Shown here one piece after another: positions 22,462 through 30,200 of a DNA stretch of 32,016 nt. The notes beneath the pieces were generated by a model. That model did no database searches. It had not been told where the DNA came from and saw nothing but the letters and a program-made list of their open reading frames with translations. The first letter of the stretch is position 1. Every line of letters starts with the position of its first letter. Position numbers and translations under genes: made by a program. The stretch comes from DHVE2 group archaeon (GTDB lineage: Archaea > Thermoplasmatota > Thermoplasmata > Thermoplasmatales > Aciduliprofundaceae), in contig WAKX01000022.1 of NCBI GenBank assembly GCA_015523125.1, forward strand, positions 1 to 32,016, given 5' to 3'.

Positions 22462-22767
22462 ATGAAGATGTCGCACGGTCCAAAGGCAAGATCTCGTAAG
22501 AAAATGACGAAGAAGGTAAGAGAGAAAGGTTTACCTCCGATAAGAAGGTATCTGGCAAAATTCGAAGTCGGTGATTATGCAGCCGTGGCCATAAACCCAT
22601 CGGAGCACTACGGATTCCCGCATCACAGATTTCAGGGGAGAACGGGAGTCATCGTTGGTACCCAAGGAGAATGCTACAAACTGAAGATAAGGGACGGAGG
22701 ACTGGAAAAGATTCTCATCGTGCACCCTGTGCACTTGAAGAAGATTGAGGTGCAGAAGGTGCAGTAA
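22462..22767 (+). CDS. rpl21e: 50S ribosomal protein L21e
   Basis: Large-subunit ribosomal protein found in archaea and eukaryotes. 101 aa, the normal archaeal length. The start is ATG 22462, chosen because GGTGAT lies 4 nt before it, as in other genes here; an ATG two codons later is possible. Basic N-terminus with Ser-His-Gly-Pro-Lys-Ala-Arg-Ser-Arg-Lys-Lys, then the SH3-like core with Phe-Gln-Gly-Arg-Thr-Gly-Val-Ile-Val-Gly and the final Val-His-Pro-Val-His-Leu-Lys segment, all typical of L21e. First gene of a conserved archaeal run with rpoF and a DUF655 gene. Confidence 0.95.
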   Translation: MKMSHGPKARSRKKMTKKVREKGLPPIRRYLAKFEVGDYAAVAINPSEHYGFPHHRFQGRTGVIVGTQGECYKLKIRDGGLEKILIVHPVHLKKIEVQKVQ

Positions 22768-22768
22768 A

Positions 22769-23083
22769 ATGAGAAAGTACCTTACTTTAGCGGAAGTGAA
22801 AGAGCTCCTCATGGAAGAAAATGAAAAAAGGGAATTAAACGCTTTGCAAAAGGCCGCTTTGGCACATTCGGAGGCGTTCGTTAAATTGAGCGTGGAGGAT
22901 ACAAAGAAGTTAGTGGATGAACTCCTAAAATTGGATTTTGTAACGGAGAGGCATGCCGTGAAGATTGCGGATATTTTACCCGTGCATCCTGATCAGGTTC
23001 GAGCAATATACGCAAAAGAGAAAATCGTGCTGCCTCCAGAACAGATAAAAGAAATTTTAGATGTGGTGGCAAAATACTTATAA
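22769..23083 (+). CDS. rpoF: DNA-directed RNA polymerase subunit F (Rpb4 homologue)
   Basis: Forms the stalk of archaeal RNA polymerase with subunit E. 104 aa from ATG 22769, one base after the L21e stop; a GGTG ribosome site lies inside the L21e end. The pattern fits the Rpb4/RpoF HRDC-like fold: an N-terminal Tyr-Leu-Thr-Leu-Ala-Glu-Val-Lys start, helices, then Ile-Leu-Pro-x-His-Pro-Asp-Gln-Val-Arg-Ala-Ile-Tyr and a Leu-x-Pro-Glu-Gln-Ile-Lys-Glu-Ile-Leu end, the most conserved part of the family. The L21e-rpoF-DUF655 order is widespread in euryarchaea, supporting the call. Confidence 0.93.
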   Translation: MRKYLTLAEVKELLMEENEKRELNALQKAALAHSEAFVKLSVEDTKKLVDELLKLDFVTERHAVKIADILPVHPDQVRAIYAKEKIVLPPEQIKEILDVVAKYL

Positions 23084-23089
23084 GGGGGC

Positions 23090-23644
23090 GTGAAATTGGA
23101 AGATTATGCATTTATTTTGGATTATTTACCGCAGGGAAGAATCGAGGAAAAGAGTTTTAAAAGAACCCCTCTGGCAATAGCGATAGGGGAGAATGAATTT
23201 AAGCTGTTTGAATTGATTCCGAAACCAAATGTTTCCCTAATAATCGGAGAGAGGGTGTACATAGGAAAAGATAAAGATAAGAGAAATAAAATTCTGCATG
23301 TGAAGAGGAGAATCGCGTACGACGAGCTCACCAACGCCGCAAAATCCGAGCTCCCATACGTGCTCGAAGATATCATAAGGCATCGAGAGCCTTTCTTTGT
23401 GAAATTTTTCAACGAAGCGGGGCCAATAACCACGAGATTGCACATGCTGGAACTTCTCCCGGGATTAGGGAAGAAGACCATGTGGGCGATATTGGAAGAG
23501 AGAAAGAAAGGAGAGTTCAAATCGTTCGAAGACCTAAAGAATAGAGTTAAATTACCGCATCACCCGGAGAAGTTGATAGCGAATAGAATAGTGTACGAGT
23601 TGCAACACAGATACGAGAAGTACAAAATTTTTGTGGCAAAATAA
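23090..23644 (+). CDS. DUF655 family protein (OB-fold plus helix-hairpin-helix, probable nucleic-acid binding)
   Basis: 184 aa from GTG 23090. A TTG at 23096 is an equally good start: it gives Met-Glu-Asp-Tyr-Ala, closer to family N-termini, and better spacing from the GGGGGCGTGA ribosome site. An N-terminal beta-rich part (Tyr-Leu-Pro-Gln-Gly-Arg...; Val-Ser-Leu-Ile-Ile-Gly-Glu-Arg-Val-Tyr-Ile-Gly) resembles an S1/OB-like barrel. At about 120-140 the helix-hairpin-helix Leu-Leu-Pro-Gly-Leu-Gly-Lys-Lys is clear. The molecular role is not known. It lies 6 bp after rpoF and just before ksgA, the usual archaeal setting, which points to translation, ribosome or transcription functions. Confidence 0.88.
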   Translation: MKLEDYAFILDYLPQGRIEEKSFKRTPLAIAIGENEFKLFELIPKPNVSLIIGERVYIGKDKDKRNKILHVKRRIAYDELTNAAKSELPYVLEDIIRHREPFFVKFFNEAGPITTRLHMLELLPGLGKKTMWAILEERKKGEFKSFEDLKNRVKLPHHPEKLIANRIVYELQHRYEKYKIFVAK

Positions 23645-23653
23645 TTCCCACAT

Positions 23654-23664
23654 CTTTTTTAATA
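23654..23664 (+). promoter_or_regulatory. T-tract/TATA region between DUF655 and ksgA
   Basis: CTTTTTTAATA just after the DUF655 stop can act both as the oligo-T terminator of the upstream operon and as the TATA element for ksgA. The ksgA GTG at 23685 lies about 26 nt downstream with no ribosome site, so that message is probably leaderless. Confidence 0.4.
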
Positions 23665-23684
23665 CCTAAACACCATGCGGAATT

Positions 23685-24401
23685 GTGCCCCGCTACAGCC
23701 AAAACTTCCTGATCAACGAGAAAATCGCAGATTTCATGGCAAATACCATAGAAATCAAAGAGGGTGATGTTATTCTGGAGATAGGTCCCGGCCGGGGGAT
23801 CCTCACGGAGCGCTTGCTGAAAAGGGGAAAAGTTATTGCAGTGGAAATAGACCAAGAGCTCTGCGAGGCCCTGCGGGTTAAGTTCGGGAAAGATATAGAG
23901 GAGAAAAAATTGAATTTGATTTGCGGAGACGCACTCAAACTTTCTCTCCCTGAGTTCACCAAGGTGGCGGCCAATATCCCGTACCATATTTCATCACCAC
24001 TTATTTTCAAAATAATGGAGCACGAGTTCGAAGATGGAGTGATAATGGTTCAAAGGGAATTTGCGGAGAGACTGGTGGCAGAGCCGGGCTCGAAAAAATA
24101 CGGGAGACTGAGCGTAATGATGTACTACCACGGAAATGCGGAGATAATAAAAATAGTGAAACGGGGCAATTTCAGGCCCATGCCCAAGGTGGATTCCGCG
24201 ATAGTGAAAATAAAAAAAGAAGATAGATTCTGCTACAGGCGGGAAATTTTGGAACGCGTGGTGAGAGAAATATTCTCCCAGAGAAGAAAAAAAATAAAAA
24301 ACATATTAGGCGAGGTGCCCCACGGAGAGAAAAGAGCTGAGGAATTGACTCCAGAGGAAATATGCGAGGTGGCAAAACATGTTGATGGGCTTCGTGATTA
24401 A
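23685..24401 (+). CDS. ksgA: 16S rRNA dimethyladenosine transferase KsgA/Dim1
   Basis: Dimethylates two adjacent adenines in the 3'-terminal hairpin of 16S rRNA during small-subunit maturation. 238 aa, in the archaeal size range. GTG start at 23685; N-terminus Pro-Arg-Tyr-Ser-Gln-Asn-Phe-Leu (the family has G/S-Q-N/H-F-L). SAM motif I Glu-Ile-Gly-Pro-Gly-Arg-Gly at 32-38, motif II acidic Val-Glu-Ile-Asp, Gly-Asp-Ala-Leu (80-83), and catalytic Asn-Ile-Pro-Tyr-His-Ile-Ser near 95-101. The C-terminal Phe-Ser-Gln-Arg-Arg-Lys-Lys helix is also characteristic. It overlaps the next gene by 23 bp, so the two are probably coupled. Confidence 0.95.
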   Translation: MPRYSQNFLINEKIADFMANTIEIKEGDVILEIGPGRGILTERLLKRGKVIAVEIDQELCEALRVKFGKDIEEKKLNLICGDALKLSLPEFTKVAANIPYHISSPLIFKIMEHEFEDGVIMVQREFAERLVAEPGSKKYGRLSVMMYYHGNAEIIKIVKRGNFRPMPKVDSAIVKIKKEDRFCYRREILERVVREIFSQRRKKIKNILGEVPHGEKRAEELTPEEICEVAKHVDGLRD

Positions 24402-25455
24402 CCCAATCGCGGGAATGGGCGGGAGAGTTGGACTGAAGGGAACAGACGGAGTGTACGAAGAAGCTCTGAAACGGGGAGCAAAACCGGTGACGCCTGATAA
24501 AGCAAGGAGATTTCTATCCACACTCAAAGGAAATTTTAAGATTCTCACAGCCTCGGGCGGTATGGGGGAAAATATCGTTAAAGAATTTGGAATCCCATAC
24601 GAGATTGTTTACAAAATCAAAGGACAAAGTAGCGCGGAGGACACAAAGGAAGCGTGCAGGGAATTTATAAAGAAAAACGCGGATATAATCGTGTTCGTAG
24701 GGGGCGATGGCACCGCGAGGGACGTTGTTAGCGTGGTTGATTCGAAAATCCCAATTATAGGGGTGCCCAGCGGAGTGAAGATGTACTCTTCTGTATTCTG
24801 CATCACCCCGGAGGCATGCGGAGAACTTATAGAAAAATTCTCCCAAGGCATGACAAAATTGAAGGACGGCGAGGTTTTGGATATCGACGAGGAAGCGTAT
24901 CGAGAGAATAAATTGAGAATAAAGCTCTACGGATTCGCAAAAACCCTGTATTTCGAAGATTTCGTTCAAAGCAGCAAGAGCGAGTACGGCGCGGAAGATG
25001 AGGAGGATAAAGAAGCGATTGGGGAGTACTTCGTGGAGAACATGGAGGAAGACACTTTATATATCATCGGGGCGGGAACCACCACCGCAAAAATCGCCGA
25101 GATGATGCACCAAGAGAAAACATTACTGGGAATTGACGCATATTACGGGGGAAAGAGAATCGCAGAAGATATGAACGAGAAAAGGATATTGGAAATTTTG
25201 GATAAATACGAGAAGGTGAAATTGGTTGTCACGCCCATAGGCTCGCAGGGATTCGTGTTCGGAAGGGGAAATCAGCAGATAAGCGAAAAAGTGCTCCGAA
25301 GAATAGGAAAGGAGAACATAATGATAGTGGCTACTCCTAAAAAACTGGAAGAATTGAAGGTTTTAAGAATGGACTTAGAGGACTGCGAGTTTTTAAAAGG
25401 GTACTACAGGGTTCTCATTGGGTACGGAAAATTCAAAATGATGAAAATGGTGTGA
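24379..25455 (+). CDS. ATP-NAD kinase/AcoX family protein
   Basis: 358 aa. ATG 24379 has GAGGTG 7 nt upstream; a second ATG two codons later would give the neat N-terminus Met-Gly-Phe-Val-Ile-Asn-Pro-Ile-Ala-Gly-Met-Gly-Gly. That glycine-rich start is the standard opening of the archaeal ATP-NAD kinase-like family. Gly-Gly-Asp-Gly-Thr-Ala-Arg-Asp (108-115) is the nucleotide kinase signature. Later Gly-Ala-Gly-Thr-Thr-Thr and Thr-Pro-Ile-Gly-Ser-Gln-Gly-Phe-Val-Phe-Gly-Arg-Gly-Asn-Gln are also seen in this branch. It is longer than canonical NAD kinase and the true substrate is uncertain. It overlaps ksgA by 23 bp and ends with no gap against the convergent sepF stop. Confidence 0.88.
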   Translation: MLMGFVINPIAGMGGRVGLKGTDGVYEEALKRGAKPVTPDKARRFLSTLKGNFKILTASGGMGENIVKEFGIPYEIVYKIKGQSSAEDTKEACREFIKKNADIIVFVGGDGTARDVVSVVDSKIPIIGVPSGVKMYSSVFCITPEACGELIEKFSQGMTKLKDGEVLDIDEEAYRENKLRIKLYGFAKTLYFEDFVQSSKSEYGAEDEEDKEAIGEYFVENMEEDTLYIIGAGTTTAKIAEMMHQEKTLLGIDAYYGGKRIAEDMNEKRILEILDKYEKVKLVVTPIGSQGFVFGRGNQQISEKVLRRIGKENIMIVATPKKLEELKVLRMDLEDCEFLKGYYRVLIGYGKFKMMKMV

Positions 25456-25830
25456 TTAAGAGAGCCCCTTGATTTTCTTTCTCGATATCTTCATTCCCGT
25501 GGGAGTGACAACTAAAAGGTTCTTTCCCACGCCCGCAACGTCTCCGTTCACATCCCTTGCAATATTTTTCAGCTCGCTTATTATTCTCCTCAAAGTGAGA
25601 TCATCGTTTGCGATTGAAGAGTAATCGATCATGAGGATATCGCCATTGTAAACGATATCTGAGAGCTTTCTCACATCTTCGTAGCGGTAAACTTCGGCCA
25701 CGCGCACGACCGGCCCCGAGGCCATGGACTCCATGCCCGTGTCAAATTCGTTCAAATCTATATACTTGCGCGGCTCCTTGGTAGCGTATCTCTCACCTGG
25801 CTTGACTGACTTCCTTTTAAGAATTGGCAT
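25456..25830 (-). CDS. sepF: Archaeal SepF-like cell division protein (FtsZ membrane anchor)
   Basis: 124 aa. Archaeal SepF tethers FtsZ to the membrane. The N-terminal 15 residues (Met-Pro-Ile-Leu-Lys-Arg-Lys) are short and basic with a few hydrophobics, consistent with a weak membrane-targeting element. Lys-Tyr-Ile-Asp-Leu-Asn-Glu-Phe (22-29) is typical of archaeal SepF. The DUF552 core from about 40 contains Val-Ala-Glu-Val-Tyr-Arg-Tyr-Glu-Asp-Val, Gly-Asp-Ile-Leu-Met-Ile-Asp-Tyr, and the ending Leu-Leu-Val-Val-Thr-Pro-Thr-Gly-Met-Lys-Ile. GAGGTGG precedes ATG 25830, and a TTTAAAAT element sits at about 25856-25863. No ftsZ in the window. Confidence 0.88.
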   Translation of the reverse strand: MPILKRKSVKPGERYATKEPRKYIDLNEFDTGMESMASGPVVRVAEVYRYEDVRKLSDIVYNGDILMIDYSSIANDDLTLRRIISELKNIARDVNGDVAGVGKNLLVVTPTGMKISRKKIKGLS

Positions 25831-25879
25831 TTTAAACCACCTCTAAGTAGTGTAATATTTTAAAGAATAAAAATTTTTC

Positions 25880-27160
25880 TCAGATTTCGTATTTTTCAAT
25901 CTTCATTCTCCGCATGGCATTTTCCGCCGCGATTTTTATCACATCGTAGAGCTCGCACACCGCAGGGCAGTAGGATTTCTCCATGAACGCGAGGTCCCAG
26001 ACCTTACTCCCGCGCCTTATCAAAGCAGAGACTATATCTATTCTCGAAGATGCTCCTTTGCCAACGGCCTGCGCGCCCCGGAGTGTTCCATCTTTATCCG
26101 CATATATCTTCATCACTATCTTCTCGTCGCTGTAGGGATTGAGCCGACTCCAGCCTCTACCCGATATTTCTCCTCTTTCGCCGACGCTGGCCACTTCGTA
26201 ATCACCGAAGGCAGAAACGAACGCGCCGTTGGGCTTTCTTAGGGTTGCGTCTCCTCCAGTTGAATTTATGGCTGCCACTATGGCCTGATTTAGCGCAGTA
26301 GTTGCCAGCTGAATGACTCCGTAGGGAGTGCGAACGCAGTCTCCTATCGCGTAGATATTCTCGTCGGAAGTTCGCATTCTCTCATCCACCATTATGAATC
26401 CACGATCATCCAATTCCACCTTTCCCTGAAGAAGCTTTGAGCTCGGCCGTACCCCGGTGCTCATTACAACCATGTCAAATTCGACCTCCTCTCCACCTAT
26501 TATCGCTGCCCTCACCCTTTCGTCGCCTAAGATTTTCTCCACTTTCACCCCGTACCTCGTTTTTATTCCCTCTTCCTTCAATTTCTCATCCACGTACTTC
26601 GCAATATCCTTGTCCAAAACCGTGGGAAATGGCCACTGGAGAAGTTCCACGAGAGTCACATCGAGCCCTCTTTTCCTAAGGGCGTAGGCCATCTCAACAC
26701 CTATTGCTCCCGCTCCCACAACCAAGGCTTTTTTCGCGCTTTTGGCCCATTCTTTTATACGGGTTGCATCTTCAACGGTGCGAACAGTAAATACGCCCTT
26801 TTTATCTCTCCCTTCTATTGGCGGAATCCAAGGCTCGGCGCCTGCGGAGTATATCAACTTATCGTAATTCACCTCTTTTATTTCCCCGCTATCCAAGTCC
26901 TTTGCCTCCACTATCTTATTTTTCGTATCGATTTCCACAACCTCGTGCTTAAGGAGAATTTCAACGTTTTTGCTCTTAGGAAAAGGATGAATTATATCCT
27001 CCTCGCCTATCTCCCCTTCCACAACCAAGGGAATTGAGCAAGGGGAATACGTTTCGTAGCTTCTCTTTTCTATTATTTTTACCTTCTCGTTCCTGTTGTG
27101 CATTGCTATCCATCTGGCCGCGTAGAGCCCACCAGTGCCGAGACCAATTATGACTATCAT
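25880..27160 (-). CDS. CoA-disulfide reductase/NADH oxidase-family flavoprotein
   Basis: FAD- and NAD(P)H-dependent pyridine nucleotide-disulfide oxidoreductase of the single-cysteine class. 426 aa. FAD motif Gly-Leu-Gly-Thr-Gly-Gly (6-11). Redox Cys41 in Tyr-Ser-Pro-Cys-Ser-Ile-Pro, the place of the CoADR/Nox active cysteine. NAD(P)H motif Val-Gly-Ala-Gly-Ala-Ile-Gly mid-protein; second FAD motif with Tyr-Ala-Ile-Gly-Asp-Cys-Val. In the C-terminal dimer domain it has Tyr-Cys398-Pro-Ala-Val-Cys402 where relatives commonly have Tyr-Ala-Pro-Pro, giving an extra C-x3-C. Relatives act as CoA-disulfide reductases, NADH oxidases or NAD(P)H elemental-sulfur reductases; the last two roles would suit a sulfur-using archaeon. 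No ribosome site precedes ATG 27160, but a TATA box lies about 25 nt upstream, so it is probably leaderless. Confidence 0.88.
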   Translation of the reverse strand: MIVIIGLGTGGLYAARWIAMHNRNEKVKIIEKRSYETYSPCSIPLVVEGEIGEEDIIHPFPKSKNVEILLKHEVVEIDTKNKIVEAKDLDSGEIKEVNYDKLIYSAGAEPWIPPIEGRDKKGVFTVRTVEDATRIKEWAKSAKKALVVGAGAIGVEMAYALRKRGLDVTLVELLQWPFPTVLDKDIAKYVDEKLKEEGIKTRYGVKVEKILGDERVRAAIIGGEEVEFDMVVMSTGVRPSSKLLQGKVELDDRGFIMVDERMRTSDENIYAIGDCVRTPYGVIQLATTALNQAIVAAINSTGGDATLRKPNGAFVSAFGDYEVASVGERGEISGRGWSRLNPYSDEKIVMKIYADKDGTLRGAQAVGKGASSRIDIVSALIRRGSKVWDLAFMEKSYCPAVCELYDVIKIAAENAMRRMKIEKYEI

Positions 27161-27180
27161 AAGGGGGAATATCTCTGTGA

Positions 27181-27188
27181 GATTTTAA
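27181..27188 (-). promoter_or_regulatory. TATA box of the CoA-disulfide reductase-like gene
   Basis: Minus-strand TTAAAATC centred about 25 nt before ATG 27160, with no ribosome site between. Divergent from the C11 peptidase gene. Confidence 0.4.
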
Positions 27189-27217
27189 GATGACGGTGCG
27201 AGAACGATTAACAAAAA

Positions 27218-27226
27218 TTTTTTATG
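27218..27226 (+). promoter_or_regulatory. Candidate TATA region of the C11 peptidase gene
   Basis: TTTTTTATG predicts a start near 27248, just before GGTGAT (27251-27256), which in turn sets ATG 27262 as the start. A second AT-rich candidate (GAATTATAATG, 27231-27241) is nearby. Confidence 0.3.
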
Positions 27227-27261
27227 TTTTGAATTATAATGTCTGAGAAAGGTGATTGGTT

Positions 27262-30200
27262 ATGTCTAAGAAATGGGTGGGTATCGCGCTGCTAATTTTT
27301 ATGGTGACGGCCAATTTGATTGCACTGTTTCCCTCGAATGGCTCTTTTGAGGCCCGGATTATCGAAGGAAATCACATTCTTTGGGCAGAAAACGGAAAAT
27401 TGTACTACAACTCTGGAAATAGAAACGTAGTGGTTCCCGGAACAGAAAATGATATAGTGGCAAATGTGAAGTACATAACCGAAGAAAATAATATATATGC
27501 GATTTATCAAGATTACTCCGTTAGATGCGGAGAGGTAAAGTATATACATTACGATGGAAAATGGAGCAAGCCTCTCTCCGTCGGCCGTGATTACGGTGCA
27601 ATCGCGAGATACGATGGAAAAACGTACATTATATCCTCGGACATGGAAAAGGTGTACCTGACAAAGATAGGGATAAGAATAAACACAAAGGTAATATGGA
27701 ATCACAGGGCCGTGGCAACGGCCATTGGCATACTCGATGGGGAGCTTTATGCATTCTGGGCGGATATCCGCGGGAATGTTTACGATATCACTATTGATAA
27801 GCCCCAAGAAATTCAAAAGGTTTACAGCGGAGCGGGGAGCGTTTACCGCCTCTCAGTCGAAAAAGGAGAACTAAAGGTAATTGAAAGAAAAGATGGATAC
27901 GAGATGGAGAAAACATTTGCTATGCGTTCCAAATGGAGCCTTCAGTCATCGAAGATTCTAACATCTCCTCTAAGAACCTCCAGCGGGTTCTTATCATCTC
28001 CAGCAACCGAGCTGCAATCTTCGAAGAGTCTAAAATCTCCAATTATCAATAGAGGAGTACCCACGAGAAGCATCGCTGATGAATTCCACCAGAGGCAGAA
28101 CGAGACGGGCCGGTGGGTCATGATAGTATATCTCGATGGAGATAACAATCTAGGAGATGACGGCTCGGAGTACGACGTCGGCGATTTAAACGAAATGGAA
28201 AGCGCCTACGACGATAACGATGTGGGGCTTTTCGATATCGTGGTTCTCTGGGATCATAAGGGCAGCGATGACCCCAACACGCATGTTCTCTGGATCAGAC
28301 ACGATACCACCGGCAAGGAGACAACCGATTCAGTTAGTACTGTAACATCCCCTAAGCTCGACGAATACTATCCCCTGCTGGCTAACGATGCGGACCACGA
28401 GCTATATTTGAGCAATTACAGCGTTTTCGTGGATTTTGTTGAATGGGCCGTTAAGAATTTTCCAGCAGAACATTATTTCGTGGACCTGTGGGACCACGGC
28501 GGCGGATATTCGGGGGTAATATGGGACGACGATGCAGGCGGGGATTCATGGGGCCATGATCACATAACCATCGGGGACATGCACGACGCATCGCTACAGC
28601 TCTATAACGATATTTACCCCACTTTGGGAAGAACACTGGACATAATTGGCTACGATACCTGCCTCACGGACCACGGGGGCATACAGTACCACAACAAGAT
28701 AATGTTCGATTACGTTGGCGCGTCGGAACACACTGAGGGCGGCTATGGCTGGTCCTACGACACCGTTTTAAGCGAGATGATACAAAATCAGGGCGAGATA
28801 ACTGCGGATAAGCAGGCATACAACTTAGCATACCATGTAAACGACGACGGAGGTATCGTAACTTATGCGGTAATTAACACAACCCTCTGGGACTACAAAT
28901 GGATGCCCGCCTACAACGCATTAGCGCAGGCGATGAAGCATAAGGCGGGGAGCGAGAACAAGGGCATAAGTGACGCCTTCAAAAACTCAGCGGATGCGGA
29001 TTCCAGCTACTGGACCTCCGCGCATGATTATTGGGACATGATAAACAACCACATAATCGGCGACGGAGAGATAAGCGACTCCACAATACTTTACTGGGCC
29101 CACAGATGCGTTGATAACATGACGAGAAATTCCGGCTCATACAGCCCGGGGAAGCTCATACCCTATTCTCAGGACACAGATACAAACGGCAAAAAATTGA
29201 TGATGGCGGAGAGCACCGATTCAAGCGAGATAAGCAACCATGCTGGCGAAGCATGGATATTTCAAGAGAACCAGTGGGACGAGATGATATCCCACATAAA
29301 TTCGAAGAGCGATGTGAACAACGAGCCGCCCACGGTGGAGATAACTTCTCCCGCGGATCACTCACAGGTATCTAAAACTCAGGGAGTATTGAGAATACAG
29401 GGCACCGCCTCTGACTCCGATGGCTCCGTGGAGAAGGTTCAGGTGAAGATAGACCGTGGTTACTGGCAAGACGCCACGGGCACAGATAACTGGTACTACG
29501 ACTGGGACATATCCAACATGCCATACGGGTGGCATCACATAATGGTTCGCGCCTACGACGGCGAGGATTTCTCATGGGAGTGGAAGAGCATAGATGTGAA
29601 CATAATTGAGAGCAACATAGATCTGACGATAACCGACACTCATCTATCCTCCTCCACGGTTAATGAGGGAGATACGATAACCATTTACGCCACTGTTAAG
29701 AACGTTGGAAATGAAGATGCGAACAATGTTTACGTTGGTTTCTATTACGATTCCATTTCCCCGTCAACGCACATAGGAAACGTCTCCGTTGGCACTTTAT
29801 CTTCGGGGATGAGCGACGATGTGAGCATAACATGGAACACGGCGAACCATGCGGGACAGCACACAATATTCGCCGTTGCTGACCCGGATAACATAATCTC
29901 CGAAACGAATGAGAACAACAATACGGGCACCACAACCGTGGCGGTTAATGGTTATGGTGTGCAACTTAGTGTTGATTCATCCGCGAAGAGTGTGCAGCCG
30001 GGCGGGAGCGTAGATTATACAATAACTGTGAAAAATACGGGTACGCTTCAGGACACATTCGATTTGAGTACGAGTTCAACCAGCAATGGCTGGACTGCGA
30101 CGCTTTCATCAAACAAAGTCACATTAGATGCTGGAGCGAGCACAACCGTGACTCTCACTGTGACCGCGCCCAGCAATGCAAATAACGGAGATTCTCAGAA

